The translations under genes were made by a program, and so were the position numbers. From the NCBI GenBank assembly GCA_017893485.1, contig JACEHZ010000374.1, forward strand, positions 464,001 to 528,000: a stretch of 64,000 bases of DNA. The letters run 5' to 3'. Source of the stretch: Hemerocallis citrina. Lineage: Eukaryota; Streptophyta; Magnoliopsida; Asparagales; Asphodelaceae. The stretch's first letter is position 1. Each line of letters opens with the position of its first letter. Shown here in pieces: positions 11,509 through 22,950 of the stretch. The notes under the pieces were generated by a model. That model was not told the origin of the DNA. It saw nothing but the letters and a program-made list of their open reading frames with translations, and searched no databases.

Positions 11509-12805
11509 ATGTTGTCTTTGTTTGCTCTTTTCCTGCTCATGTTCTTTTTGATTTCGGGGTAACCCATTCTTTTGTCTCCTTTCGATTTGTCGCTCACCAT
11601 CAGTTGGAGTGCAGTAGCATGTCAGAGGCTTGAAATATTGTGACAGGTGGTGGAGTTGTTATTTGTTCCTGAGAGTGCAGGAAGTGTCCCGTAATTATTG
11701 GTAGCGCAGATTTCAAGCCAATTTGATTGTAATTGGGAATTCAGAATTCGACGTTATTCTGGATATGGATTGGTTGGGTGAAACCCATGCCATTATAGAT
11801 TATCGTGCCAAGAAAGTTGTGTTCCGGATTTCAGATCGCGCAGAGTTTGAGTTTCATGCCGGGGAGTCTTCCCTTGGCCGAGCTACAGTTGATTAGGAGG
11901 TTTCTACGATGGAGTTGCATTCAGACTGTAAGGTTGTGCCTCTAGTTGTTCGGGATTTCCTAGATGTTTTTTAGGAGAAGTTGCCTGGCTTACCCCCTGA
12001 TAGGGATGTGGAGTTCGGTATTGAAGTTCAGTCTGGTACGATGCCTATATCAAAGAGTCCCTACAGGATGGCACTGGTTGAGTTAGTACAACTTAAGGTG
12101 CAGATTCAGGAGTTGCTTGATTTGGGTTTTATCAGACCCAGTATTTTGCCTTGGGGTGCTCCAGTCCTTTTTGTCAACAAGAAGGATGGTAGTCGTCGGT
12201 TGTGTGTGGATTATCGAGAGCTAAACAGTGTTACTGTGAAGAATCGATATCCGTTGCCCAGGATCGATGATTTGTTTGACCAGTTAAGTGGGGCTGCTAT
12301 TTTCTCGAAGTTGGATCTTCGTTCTGGGTATCATCAAGTCAAAGTGAAGGCGATTGATGTGCAGAAGACTGCTTTCAGGACCAGATATGGCCACTATCAG
12401 TATCTTGTGATGCCGTTCGGGGTTACGAACGCGCCTGCTGTATTCATGAGTCTTATGAACCAGGTCTTTTCTCAGTTCTTGGATAGATTTGTGTTGGTCT
12501 TCAATGATGATATTTTGGTGTATTCTCAGAATCGGGAAGATCATGCAGAGCATCTTAGGGTGGTTCTGCAGACTTTGAGAGAGAATCAGCTCTATGGAAA
12601 ACTCAGCAAGTGCGAGTTTTGGCTCGACAGGGTTTCATTCTTTGGGCACATTATCTCATGCGATGGTATTTCTGTGGATCCTACCAAGGTTGAGGCTGTG
12701 AAGGATTGGCCTATTCCCAAGTCAGTTTCTGAAGTCAGGAGTTTTCTTGGTTTGGCTAGCTATTATCGGAAGTTTGTCCAGGATTTTTCGAAGATAGCAG
12801 AATAG
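11509..12805 (+). pseudogene. pol: gypsy protease and reverse transcriptase
   Basis: The aspartic protease core DSGA appears as DFGV (11554-11565, in VLFDFGVTHSF), keeping the Asp but losing Ser. A stop at 11631 and frame changes follow before the linker FDVILDMDWLGETHAIIDYRA. RT occupies 11981-12805 with the classic series [59 protein letters not shown] and [10 protein letters not shown]. The catalytic box is FNDD in place of FIDD or YVDD, so both Asp are present. The frame ends in TAG after the [16 protein letters not shown] motif. It would copy element RNA into cDNA if intact. Confidence 0.9.
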
Positions 12806-13300
12806 TTAACTAAGTTGACTGGAAAGGATCAGAAGTTCTCTTGGTCTGATGAGTGTGGTATGGCTTTTGTTGAGTTGAAGAACAGATTAACGCCAGCGCC
12901 CGTGTTGACTATTCCAGATGGTTTAGGCAGATTTGTAATTCACTGCGATGCTTCTAGTAAGGGTCTTGGAGAAGCTTTGATGCAGAAGGGCCGATTCGTT
13001 GCGTAATCATCGAGGCAGTTGAGGCCGTATGAGAAGAACTATCCGACTCATGACTTGGAGTTAGCGGTAGTGATTTATGCTTTGAAGCTGTGGAGACATT
13101 ATTTACTTGGGGACCGAGTGGAGATCTTTACTGACCACAAAAGTCTCAAGTACATCTTCACCTAGAAGGAGTTAAATATGAGGCAAAGGCATTGGTTGGA
13201 ACTTGTGGCCGATTATGACATTAGTTTGCAATACCATCCTGGTAAAGTAAACTTGTTGCCATATGCTTTGAGCTGGAGATCGACAGTTATGTTCTTGACT
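12806..13300 (+). pseudogene. pol: gypsy RNase H domain
   Basis: Continues from RT with KFSWSDECGMAFVELKNRL and the RNase H start GRFVIHCDASSKGLGEALMQ, where the first catalytic Asp is present. [22 protein letters not shown] and [11 protein letters not shown] follow, then LVADYDISLQYHPGKVNLLP. Stop codons at 13004, 13164 and elsewhere break it. The family function is removal of the RNA strand after first-strand synthesis. Confidence 0.85.
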
Positions 13301-13459
13301 CAACAGTGGGATTTGATTGAGCATATGAGGAGGTTCGAGTTGGAGGTTTTGTTGCTGAGTTCTGGTCAGTGTTGTTTGGCGCTCCAGCTTCAGTCGTTTC
13401 TTGTTGATCAGATTAAAGAGGCACAGGCTGGTGATGCGCAATTGCAGAATTTTTGAGCC

Positions 13460-14295
13460 GAGGTTGAGTCTGGGTCCAGGATGGACATGGTTATTCATTC
13501 TGATGGATCGCTTGGTTTTGGGTCCAGATTATGTGTCTCGGATGGTGAAGTTCGACAGAGGTTGCTTGAGGAAGCCCACCAGTCATCCTATTCTATCCAT
13601 CCTGGCGGTACTAAGATGTATCGGGATTTGAAGCTTCATTTCTGGTGGCAGTGTATGAAAAGGGCTGTGGCTCAGTTTGTTGCTCAGTGTTTGATCTGTC
13701 AGTAGGTTAAGGCAGAGCATCAGAGGACCGCTAGACTTTTTCAACCGCTTCCTATTCCAGAATGGAAGTGGGAACATATCACTATGGATTTTGTGACCGC
13801 TTTGCCGAGGAGTCCTAAGGGTCATGATGGTGTTTGGGTGATTGTCGATCATTTGACGATGAGTGTTCACTTTATTTCTTTTCGTGTAGGGCGGTCTACT
13901 GAGAGCCTAGCTGAGAGGTATATGCAAGAGATTATTAGACTTCATGGGGTTCCAGTCAGTATTGTATCCGACAGGGATACAAGATTTAGATCTCAGTTGT
14001 GGGAGAGTCTTCAAAACAGTTTGGGGGAGTAAATTAAAGTACAGTACATCTTTTCATCCCCAGACTGATGGACAGTCAGAGAGGACCATCCAGATTCTTG
14101 AGGACATGTTGAGGTCCTGTATGCTTCAGTTTGGTGGATCATAGGAGGACCATTTGCATCTCGTAAAGTTCTCGTACAATAACAGCTTTCAAGCCAGTAT
14201 TAAAGCTATTCTGTTCGAGGCACTCTATAGGCGGAAGTGCAGATCACCATTGTGCTGGGATGACATTGGTAAGAGGAAGTTGTGGGGTTCGGGAT
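13460..14295 (+). pseudogene. pol: gypsy integrase, truncated at its C-terminus
   Basis: The zinc-binding HHCC region includes HPGGTKMYRDLKLHFWW and CLICQ. The DDE core reads ITMDFVTALPRSPKGHD (first Asp), VSDRDTRF (second Asp) and TDGQSERTIQILEDMLRSC (Glu), so all three acidic residues remain. A stop at 13704 and a frameshift near 14030 interrupt it. The C-terminal segment reaches RKCRSPLCWDDIGKRKL and then stops at a deletion joining it to LTR sequence. The C-terminal GPY/F region and any chromodomain are therefore lost. Confidence 0.85.
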
Positions 14296-14299
14296 GACA

Positions 14300-14985
14300 T
14301 TCGTGGTTTTCGTTCGTGGTTCGTTGAGTTCATTTCCGGGATCCGTTCCCGTTATTCTTGGTGTTTGTTCGTCTTCGGTTAAGGCAAGTAACTTGTACTA
14401 AATTCCTTTGTATGATACAAGTCATAAAGTACATGCCACTTGTACTTGTTCATCTTATCATGCTAGTTGTTATATTTTGCTTTCATGCTTATTCCATGTT
14501 ATTAGTTAGTTTCCCATATACTTGTATCCTGCATTACAAGCGGCCCGTAACTTGCATTGACGGGAGTTTGTTTTCTTTTTCCTATTCCTACAATTATTAA
14601 ATTACAGATTTTGGAGAACAAGTCCTAGATGGTGTTGGTGATATGAGATATTAGTGCTGGATTTTGCTAGTATTATTTTTGTTTCTTGCTTTGAACAATA
14701 TTGTATCTTGTACTTGGATTTATTTTGTATTTGGGCACTGTGACCCAGGATATTTGACTTGTTTAGATCATGATTATTTGAGATTAATATATTTTGGTTT
14801 CAAGTATTCTTGTTGGTATTTTGGTTCATATGTGCATGTTGGTTGATTCTTTTGCTTCCGACTCTGATTATTCTTGTGAGATGTTGTAAAGATTCTTGAA
14901 CAACTTATGGATGATGAAAATCATTTGTTGGGCTTTTGTGGCGTATCCGTATTCCGTATTCTCTTTTGGCAAGCGGGGCATGACA
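14300..14985 (+). repeat. gypsy 3' LTR, doubly truncated
   Basis: It matches 7534-7672 of the 5' LTR and then jumps directly to the equivalent of 9521-10076. It thus lacks the first 980 bp and an internal 1.85 kb that includes the CTTGATA array. It ends GGGGCATGACA next to TTAAT of the TRIM host. Confidence 0.85.
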
Positions 14986-15867
14986 TTAATCTTGTATAAT
15001 CCCGATATGGGACTAATCTTCCACATTCTCTCTCCTCTAACCCCATGACACACACCAGCCCAACTCGTGGGCCCCCATGTCCACGTCAGCGACTAGAACA
15101 ACTATTATTGTTCCTTCACAAACCCTGGTGGGCCCCACTGCTGCCACGTTAGTAAGTGACGTCAGCCGCAACAGCAGCTCGTGCTGCTGTTCTCTCAAAC
15201 CCATGGGCCCCCCTTCTTTCATCAATTTAATTCCATACTCAACCCCCTATAGAATTCTTCTATAGGTATTCTCATCCAATTAATTAGTTATATCTATATA
15301 CTAAAACACAAAGAAAGTTATCAAGTGGCTCCCATTTAATTGAAACCAAATCAACAGCTCAGATTCACATCCCAAAACATATTTTCCCTCCAAAAAAATT
15401 TTCCCCCCAAAACTAAAAAAACTCATTACTTTATTACTATCTCTCTCTTCTCTCTTCACTCTTTCATATTTCTCTCTTTCTCCCCCCCCCCCCTCTCTCT
15501 CTCCCTCTCTCATTCTCTCTTTATTTACTTATAAATTTAAATTTTTCAGATTTCACGGTTTATAAATTTTCAGATTTTTTATGTTTTTTGTGTTGCTCAT
15601 GTTACATTGAAAATAGTAAATATCTCCTTAAGAGTTAAATGTCATTATTTTTCACCCTCAAAGTTTTAAGAAGTTGGATTTTACACCCCCATTTATAATT
15701 ATTTTTCAACATATGCTAATGGAAACATGGACTTTTATTCACAACAAATTATTGTCATATTATTCAAACTTGAGCTACATAATTGTTGTTTTACTGTTTA
15801 CAAGACTTTTCGTATGTTGCATCGTTCTGAAGACGTGCCGTAGGCACGTGCCCACGGACAAATCTAG

Positions 15868-15931
<64 letters not shown>

Positions 15932-15950
15932 CTTAATACGGGGTGTTACA
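14986..15950 (-). repeat. TRIM-A right LTR, remainder (with nested Helitron)
   Basis: From 14986 the sequence matches 4010-4300 of the left LTR, including the paired CTATAG pentamers at 15248 and 15260. A Helitron splits it at 15293-15867. After a TA tract (about 15874-15929) the LTR closes with GGGGTGTTACA at 15950, followed by the target duplication CTTAG. Confidence 0.8.
15293..15867 (+). mobile_element. non-autonomous Helitron, 575 bp
   Basis: Begins TCTATATACTA, the common plant Helitron 5' end. It ends with a hairpin of stem CGTGCC/GGCACG (15834-15848) about 15 bases before the terminal CTAG. It sits between A (15292) and T (15868) with no target duplication, as expected. There is no RepHel coding sequence; mobilisation would need an autonomous relative. 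A CT-rich tract with a run of C occurs at 15430-15515. Confidence 0.85.
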
Positions 15951-16859
15951 CTTAGATTTGTGATAATGACAACCTGACCCACCTAGAGCTAGCTCTACCC
16001 TATCGGACTTCACTTGCCAATATAGGAACACTAGCCCCTCAGGCTAATTTTCTACAATCAAAATATCCACTGCCGGTATTCTTGGGTTCGCTCAGTATCT
16101 AATGCTCCAAACTCAACGCCTCAAGCGTCCATCCAGGATTCTCACAATAACCCTAATCACAATAAAAAACTCCACTTGGTTCGATCATTCAAAATATTTT
16201 TTATATTTTCTTTTCTGAATAACAAAACTTTTCCTACAACACCACGGTAGTGAAACAAAATCTCAAACAGAAATATCTCATTCCAAAAATTAACATTTGT
16301 ACATCCGAAAATCTCTTCATTATTCACATTTCCTTTTAATAAACCGTTACTACCATAAAAGACTCTTCTCATATGGAAACAAAATCCAATCCACAAAATC
16401 CTTTAAATTTTATTTTTAAATCTCATTTTCCAATCATGCATAAAACTCAATAAATTTATCTTCAATCCAATCAACTTAAACTGAAACAAGTATCTTTATT
16501 GTCTGGGATCTCATCCCTAAAATCTGAAGTTCGTTAGTTCTAAAAATCTGAAATATCACCTCTTTAGAAACTGAAAATAAACCCTCTTTAAATCCCAAAT
16601 TTTCATCTTTAGATACCGGAACATATATTCCCACAAAACTAAGAATTTTGTCTATAAAAAAAAGATTTGCACCCTCAAAATTATTATTTGATCACATTAA
16701 ATATGAAGGTAGATTACCACAAAATCTGAAATTCGCACATTCGAAACTTGATCAAAAGAATCAATTAAACTGCATGCAAATACTAGATTCAAATACATAC
16801 ATATACTCATCTTCCATATATATAAATATAATGGATATTTAATTAATTAATCATCCCCC

Positions 16860-16889
16860 CCAAAAAACACAGCCCCAGGGTTTCGAACC
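16860..16889 (-). promoter_or_regulatory. tRNA-like B box and pol III terminator in the minus LTR-A
   Basis: On the minus strand GGTTCGAAACC is followed 11 bases later by a run of six T. This is the arrangement of a tRNA 3' half with a pol III stop. A convincing A box upstream was not found in this copy. It corresponds to the better preserved modules at 25276-25517. Confidence 0.4.
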
Positions 16890-17612
16890 CGCGACCAAAC
16901 ACAAACCCAGTGCCCAAGCACGCGCTATTCAGTAAGCCCAACCCTACAATCTGTCATTTTGGTGCTTAAAAATCTAGATGAGTCGATTCGAAACCAAACC
17001 CACTGTTCAACCCTAACCCTAGGGTTGAGCCACAAAACTCTAGTTCACGATTCATGGTAAATTACTGATTAAATATTAATGGAATTAATGTATAAAATTT
17101 CAATCTTTGATTCATTAAAATTTTCACAACAAAAACCATAGATTTTTCCTTAAAATTCCATCTTTTAATTACTCAAATCATGTTTCTTGAATCATACAAT
17201 AAGATCTACACATCTACAATAACATATAGGTTCATTAGAACTTTTTCCATAAATAAAATTTGATCTTTTATGCATAGACACTCCATTATTCAAGAACAAA
17301 ATATTTTAGATTCATACACAATCAAGATTCAATCATTATGCCTCATAATCAACAATCTCACATCATACATACATCTCTACAAATACTAAAATCATGCTAC
17401 ATACAATTCATGACTAACAAGAGTTCATCCCTAGCATGATACTATATACTTATGAGATAAAACATAGCAAGAGAGCTGGAGTGTTACTCACCTTTTGAAG
17501 AAAATTGATACAACTATTAGCCTTCTCATCCAAGCAATAGATCCACTCCTCAATAACTCAAGAAATCACCAAAAATAGGAAAAGAAATGCAGGCCAAAAT
17601 TTCTACTGCTCG

Positions 17613-17622
17613 TATTTATATA
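17613..17622 (-). promoter_or_regulatory. TATA box of minus LTR-A
   Basis: TATATAAATA on the minus strand about 480 bp from the LTR start, near the equivalent position of TATAAATA in the plus copy (24166). Confidence 0.5.
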
Positions 17623-18101
17623 GCCGGCCCAGATTTTATGGTTTCTTGAGGGAGTTTTTGCAATAAAGTCCCTCTACAAACCCAAATTGTATTATTCAAT
17701 TATTTACTCAATCTTTTCAATTATAATCCAATCAAATATGGATAAATATCCATCCCATAATATTTCTACTGAAAATACTGGCCCCCAATATGTCTAACAA
17801 ATTTTTAATATTCAATTTTTTACCTCTAAACAACTTTTTTTGCAAATAAGTCTTCCTTCAAAATATTTACAAAAGTGATTTCTCTTATTCAAAAAATCCT
17901 AAAAATTAAATTATATCCAATTATAAATAAGATAATTTATTTAGCAACTCAAAATTTAAAATTTATATTTCAAAAATATTTGCACGTGTTTTGCATGTGT
18001 AAAACGACTATTTTACAAGAATTCAAAATAATTGAATAAATTCATTTTAAAAATTATTTATTAATTCAAAATATTATATTTAAAAATTATGAGTCGTTAC
18101 A

Positions 18102-18650
18102 AATTCCATCTCAGAGTTGTCTCTCTAAAACTTGCCGGGACTAAACGGCAAGCTCTAGGACCGACTTTACTTCGAAATTGTCTCACAAAACTTGCTAGGC
18201 GCAACGGGCAAGTTCAATGTTCAACTTTGCCACCGAGTTCTCTGTTAACTTCCTAGGATCGAACAACAAGATCTATGTTCAACTTTGTCTTAGAGTTGCC
18301 TCTCTAAACTAGTTGGGCACAAACGACAAGTTCAAACGTCCAAATCTATCACAGAGTTCTCTCCAAACTTGCTGGGTTTAAACGGCAAACATTCAACTCC
18401 GTCTCAGAGTTGCCCCTACAAAACTTGTCTGGCGCAAATGGCAAGTTCAACATCTGACTCCGTCACAGAGTTCTCTCCAAACTTGCTGGTGGGATCAAAC
18501 AACAAGTTTAAACTTCCAATTCTGCCAAGAGTTATCTCTCCAAACTTTTGCGGGCGAGTTCAAACGTTCAACTCTGTCTCTGAGTTATCTCCAATAAATT
18601 TGCTGAGATCAAACAGCAAGTCAGCAGTTCGAATCCCTCCCGAATTTCCT
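18102..18650. repeat. hairpin minisatellite, block 2
   Basis: About nine units of around 60 bp, of the second type seen at 2570-2833. Stems vary together in places: ACTTGCCG pairs with CGGCAAG at 18128-18152, and other units have AACTTGCT with a partner ending GGCAAGTT. The array decays after 18620. Confidence 0.75.
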
Positions 18651-21052
18651 ACAACAACTCTTTTAAGTCATCTACATACACAAGATCCAACGGTCAAAGA
18701 ACTCAGCTCCCAGACCAACGAAACACTCGTCCGACAATGAAATGCTCGATCGAAAGCACAAGAGAACAACATAATGCTTAGTCAATGAAAGAGTGGTTCA
18801 AAGAAGCGAATGACACAATGCTTGGTCGACAAAAGAGCAATTCTGCAAGGTATACCGCTCAACAAACACTTGATGGGTGAAAAAACGAGAGATATTCCAA
18901 CCAAACTCAAAAAAATGATTTGACAGGCACAAAAAGCCATGTTCACCACAATGATCGTATTTATTGATCTAAAAGCCAAATGGTTCATAAAATACACTTT
19001 GTGGGTATGTGTGCATATACATATAAACATGTATACATATGTGTGGATATGTACGTATAAACATGTATAACTATATGACTCCATATATGCACAACGAAAA
19101 AAGTGCTACCCAAATTTGTCCAAACTTCAATTCGGCAAAAGCTTCGAAGATGATCACATCCAAACTGATCTAACTCCAACTTTCGAAGGTAGCACGCAAA
19201 CTCCAAAGCTTTGCCAACAAAAACTAAGCTCCATACAACTCAACCTTGAGCACCACTTGATAATATGATCAACGACAATTGCATCAAATGCAAAGATGAG
19301 TGTCTACTTCATCTATATATCACTTCTATCATCTAGAAGAACATGCTCATCAAGAAGACAAAAGCTTCAAAGATAGCAATCAAGCTCAATCCTACATTGA
19401 AATCGGGCTACTCACAAACACAACTTGACCAAGTTCTTAAACTCCAACCAAAGTTTCGAACCCGAACTCGATGAAACTCTGAGCTATAACACAAGGTCGA
19501 TAGCAACCAAATGCTCTAAAGCTTCTAGCATCGAGTCATGAAGAAGCCTTCTAAACCAAACCAAAAGCTACTTCAAGAACTCCTAACTTATACAAAGGAG
19601 AGATTACTCGAGTTGAAACCCAACTTCCAAACCCGAAACCAGAAGTCTAATAACCTTGAGTTCAAAATCCACCTTCACCGAGCTCAAAACCCACCTTCGC
19701 CAAGCTCAAAGAACTTCTTCGAGCTCCTCCTCCGCCTAGCTCCTTACTCAAATAAACCTAAACTGCGACTCGGGTTGAACTCAGCAATGAAGAACAAGAC
19801 CTCATGCCAGTAGCTCGCCCAAACTTCATCAAGCTTTGAATTTGCCAAGCTCGAGGTTAACGAGAATGCAACACTCCTAATCTCTGAATTCGTTGAGCTT
19901 GTAGCGAGGTCGGCGAGAATGAAGGTTCGCTGAGTTCCCCCATTTGCCGAGCTCAAAAGCTTCACTGCCAAACACCTTCGCCAAAATCTGTAACTTCACC
20001 AAGCTCAACATTGTCGCCAAGCTTAAAACCATTGCTGCCAAACACCTTTGACAAGCTCCTTTGATGAGCTCGAGGCTGCGTCAAAGCACCGAGCTCAAAA
20101 GTCGCTGAACTCCTCCACCGAGCTTGAGGTTGCGACAAAATGTAGAGCTCAAAATTAGTCTAACTCCTGTGCCGAGCTCAAAATAGGAAGATAAACAACA
20201 GCTCGGTGAAATTTTCGGCCGAGCTAAGGGGCTGCCACAGCAAACAGGACCCATCGGATCCCCAAGGAGTTCGAGCGCACGAGAGATCGACAGACGCGCC
20301 AAGTTCTGCCATGTTGCCACTCTCAGCTGCCTTCACAACACGTCCACCCAATTGCACCAGCGGGTGAGCCAATGCATGATCAACGCCGCAAATCACTTCA
20401 AAATTTGTGTGAGGCAGATAAATGAATTAAAAACCCTCAAACATCATTAGAAAATTAGAAAATTTAACCAATAATTCCAAAAAAATAAATTAAATTTGGA
20501 AAATTAATTAAGAATTCTGAAAAATATTTAAAAATTTGAATAGTTAATTAAAAAGTTTGAAATAGCAATTTAAAATTGGGGGGGAAATTATTGAAAATTC
20601 GAAAAATTATGGAAAATTTCAGTAAAATCATAAAAATCCAGGAAAATATTTGTCGCCTCTAGAAGTTTCCGATCAATTCCAGGTATTTCCATTTGATCCT
20701 GAAAGCTAAGATTGTACCTTATAATTCTAAAATAAGGCGAACTACTTTTTTGAAAACCAAGCAAATTGTCTTCCGTGAGTGGGGGGCTTATAATAATGGT
20801 AAAAGTCACGGCAAAACAGGGCCGTACAATTTCAGCACAATTCCTAAAGCTTCTACAGGTTGGTTATCCATCACGGGCCTCTTTAACAGGTCCAAGCATT
20901 CTTTAGGCTCATCTACAAGACATGGTTTGCTTTCAAGATCATTAAAAGCTACTTGGCACTCTAGGAGAGACACCCAGGCTATAAGGGCTGTAAGTCAAAT
21001 ATCCTATCCCAAGACAAGAGGGTCTTATCTCTTTAGGGAGAGAATCAACATG
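18651..21052. other. unassigned repeat-derived sequence
   Basis: No coding region recognised. From 19400 to 20200 the text is full of loose variants of GCCGAGCTCAAAA and AAGCTC, suggesting an eroded short-period repeat. From 20400 to 20690 it is AT-rich with degenerate GAAAATTTGAA units and one G8 run. A region from about 20690 onward probably belongs to the same LTR that resumes at 32529, since the TRIM-B target duplication links them. It could be the 3' untranslated part and LTR of a large gypsy element, but that is inference. The 188-residue open frame at 20693-21259 crosses into TRIM-B and is not a gene. Confidence 0.4.
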
Positions 21053-21057
21053 AGATA

Positions 21058-21424
21058 TGTAACGCCACGAGCCCGGCTCAGCTGCGCACACGGCTACATG
21101 TGTGCGCACGCAAAAAAACGGACACAAAACTCTAGCCACGCCCACCACAGGCACCATCAAAAGGTGGGTATATCCTATAAGTGCCTTTATCATTTGGATT
21201 ATCCTATACACACACACACACACACACACACTCTTCTGTCACACCCGATATGGTATTAAATCCCCAAGCCATCCACGTCATACCCCCATGCATGCATGTA
21301 TACTTCTCATTTTGATATTTAATGCACATGCTAAGCCCCACAGACCATCCTATAGGCTCCATCATCAATTTCCTTAATCAAGCCCTATAGGATCCTTCTA
21401 TGGGCCAACAACCAACTTCTCACT

Positions 21425-21501
<77 letters not shown>

Positions 21502-21523
21502 CACTTACGTATGGGGTGTTACA
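21058..21523 (-). repeat. TRIM-B left LTR
   Basis: TGTAACGCC to GGGGTGTTACA, 466 bp, with a CA tract at about 21210-21231 and a TA tract at about 21428-21500. It contains a CATGCATGCATG stretch; the corresponding point in the right LTR received the copia-like insert. Confidence 0.85.
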
Positions 21524-21711
21524 CACACCTCTTCCTAAGAACTCAGCGTCCTCGCTGAGTTCAGGACCCGCAAGATAATACAGGACTGCCTTCCTAGTCG
21601 ATGTGGAGTGGAGTACCCTACTAGTATACTGCCCCCAGTCTCTACCAGCGTACTGTCCCTAGCCAGGCGTACCTCTAACCCACTGTAATCCACGATCGGT
21701 GTCGAAAGTCG

Positions 21712-21723
21712 TCTCCGATACCA
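21712..21723 (-). other. TRIM-B primer-binding site
   Basis: Minus strand TGGTATCGGAGA, three bases from the right LTR start at 21727, complementary to initiator tRNA-Met apart from one transition and the last base. Confidence 0.7.
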
Positions 21724-21950
21724 TTTTGTAACTCCCTTAGCCCGGCTCAGCTGCGAACTTAGCTACGTGTGCGCGCACGCGAAAGAACGGACACAAAACT
21801 TTATCTACGCCAACCACAGGCATCATCAAAAGGTGGGTATACCCTAAATGTGCCTTTATCATTTGGATTATCCTATACACACACACACACTCTTCTATCA
21901 CATCCGATATGGGATTAAATCCTCAAGCCATCCACATTATACCCTCATGC

Positions 21951-22950
21951 TGTTAATCACCCTGGGGGGGAGTGAATAGGGTGATCGTGCAGAATTAAAA
22001 AATTTAAAATAAAGCAAAGTAAATGCAAGAGTGATAAGAAAAGAAAACTCAGATGACACAGCGATATAACGAGGTTCGACCCCCAGGTCTACATCCACAC
22101 CACCTACTTGTAGCAATTCTCCGCCGCAAGCATTCCACTATACTCAAAACCCTTGTACAGTGATTCTCAGATTCAGGCCGAGAGACCTATTACACCCACA
22201 GGACTTCTAATTCAAGTCCCATCAATCTCACCGAAGTGGAAAAGAAATGAAAAGAAAAAGTCAAGATCTTTAATGATCTTGACTGAAGAATTCAACCAAA
22301 TAAACGCTCACACTCGAATTGATTAAATGAGGGATTAATTCAGAAATTTTCTCAGAAGTAATTAGGTGAAAAAGACACAGTGGATTCGTCAATATTAATA
22401 GATGGGGAAGAGTATCAATCTAAAAATAGAAACGATACTTTCCAAGAATATACACAGCGTAAAGTGCGATCGACCATCATATTGGTGCGGTCAAATGTTC
22501 AGCTCTCTAACATAAAGTAGAGAGGTGAAAGATCGACTACTTCTCAAACAACTCATGGCTGCGGTCGACTGCAATGCGGTCGACCGGTCACGAAGTGCGG
22601 TCGACTGGTCATGCGCTGTTTATTCCGAATCCACCCTGTTTTCTTACCATAAATTAATTCCTCTTTAATCAATCTTATACAATTATAATCTCACAAAAAT
22701 AGAAAGAAAAGTTTAGATCTTGATATTTTTCTCTTTTGCTTTTGGATCAATTAATCAAGAATTCTTTTTGAATATCTTCCTCTTTTGCTTGTGTTTGCCA
22801 TTATTCTTTGTTGCTTTCCATGTTTGTATATTTGTGAATCTCTCTTAGATATCTTTTTGATGTTATTTGATCCTGAAAATCTGACACGCTAAATTCAAAT
22901 TTATTAGTATGAGTGAGCACGTTTTGTGCACACCAAACTAAGAGTCAACA
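21951..22950 (-). repeat. 3' LTR of the gag-only copia-like element
   Basis: 1000 bp. It closely matches 31462-32332 but has about 130 extra bases near 22600-22730. It includes the paired palindromic motifs GCGGTCGAC(C/T) at 22562-22610. Confidence 0.88.

Larger units (their letters stand above)
6552..14985 (+). mobile_element. degraded Ty3/gypsy retrotransposon, probably chromovirus lineage
   Basis: A 5' LTR (6552-10076, TGTAACCC to TGTGACA), tRNA-Met PBS, gag with two zinc knuckles, an intron-like block, protease, reverse transcriptase, RNase H and integrase in the gypsy order, then a truncated 3' LTR (14300-14985). Flanks ATAAT (6547-6551) and TTAAT (14986-14990) differ by one base and agree with a 5-bp target duplication in the TRIM TA tract. 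The integrase C-terminus, any chromodomain and the polypurine tract are missing because a deletion joins integrase directly to LTR sequence near 14295. Multiple stops and frameshifts make it non-functional. Confidence 0.9.
3827..15950 (-). mobile_element. TRIM-A, miniature LTR retrotransposon disrupted by three inserts
   Basis: Two LTRs beginning TGTAA and ending GGGTGTTACA flank a short non-coding internal region. The target duplication is CTTAG at 3822-3826 and 15951-15955, an exact match. The minus orientation follows from the primer-binding site beside the right LTR (TGGTATCAAAG on the minus strand) and a G-rich polypurine tract beside the left LTR at 4410-4420. Later inserts are the LTR-like block near 4500-6178, the gypsy element 6552-14985 and the Helitron 15293-15867. 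No open frame belongs to this element. Size and layout fit a terminal-repeat retrotransposon in miniature, which depends on other elements for all proteins. Confidence 0.8.
15956..18101 (-). mobile_element. solo LTR-A, minus orientation, proximal segment
   Basis: Continuation of the LTR interrupted at 3826. On the minus strand it starts TGTAACGACTC at 18101 and, like the plus copy at 23600, soon shows a CACGTGCAA motif (near 17980). It then has a TATA box (17613-17622) and further in a tRNA-like B box. The net LTR is about 3.1 kb. I see no protein coding. Confidence 0.7.

Noticed and set aside
20693..21259. 188-residue plus-strand open frame
   Set aside because: Crosses the TRIM-B boundary at 21058 and a CA repeat; the join is a product of insertion.
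21058..21523. Cassandra-type TRIM with 5S rRNA promoter
   Set aside because: No 5S-like internal control region was found in either TRIM LTR.
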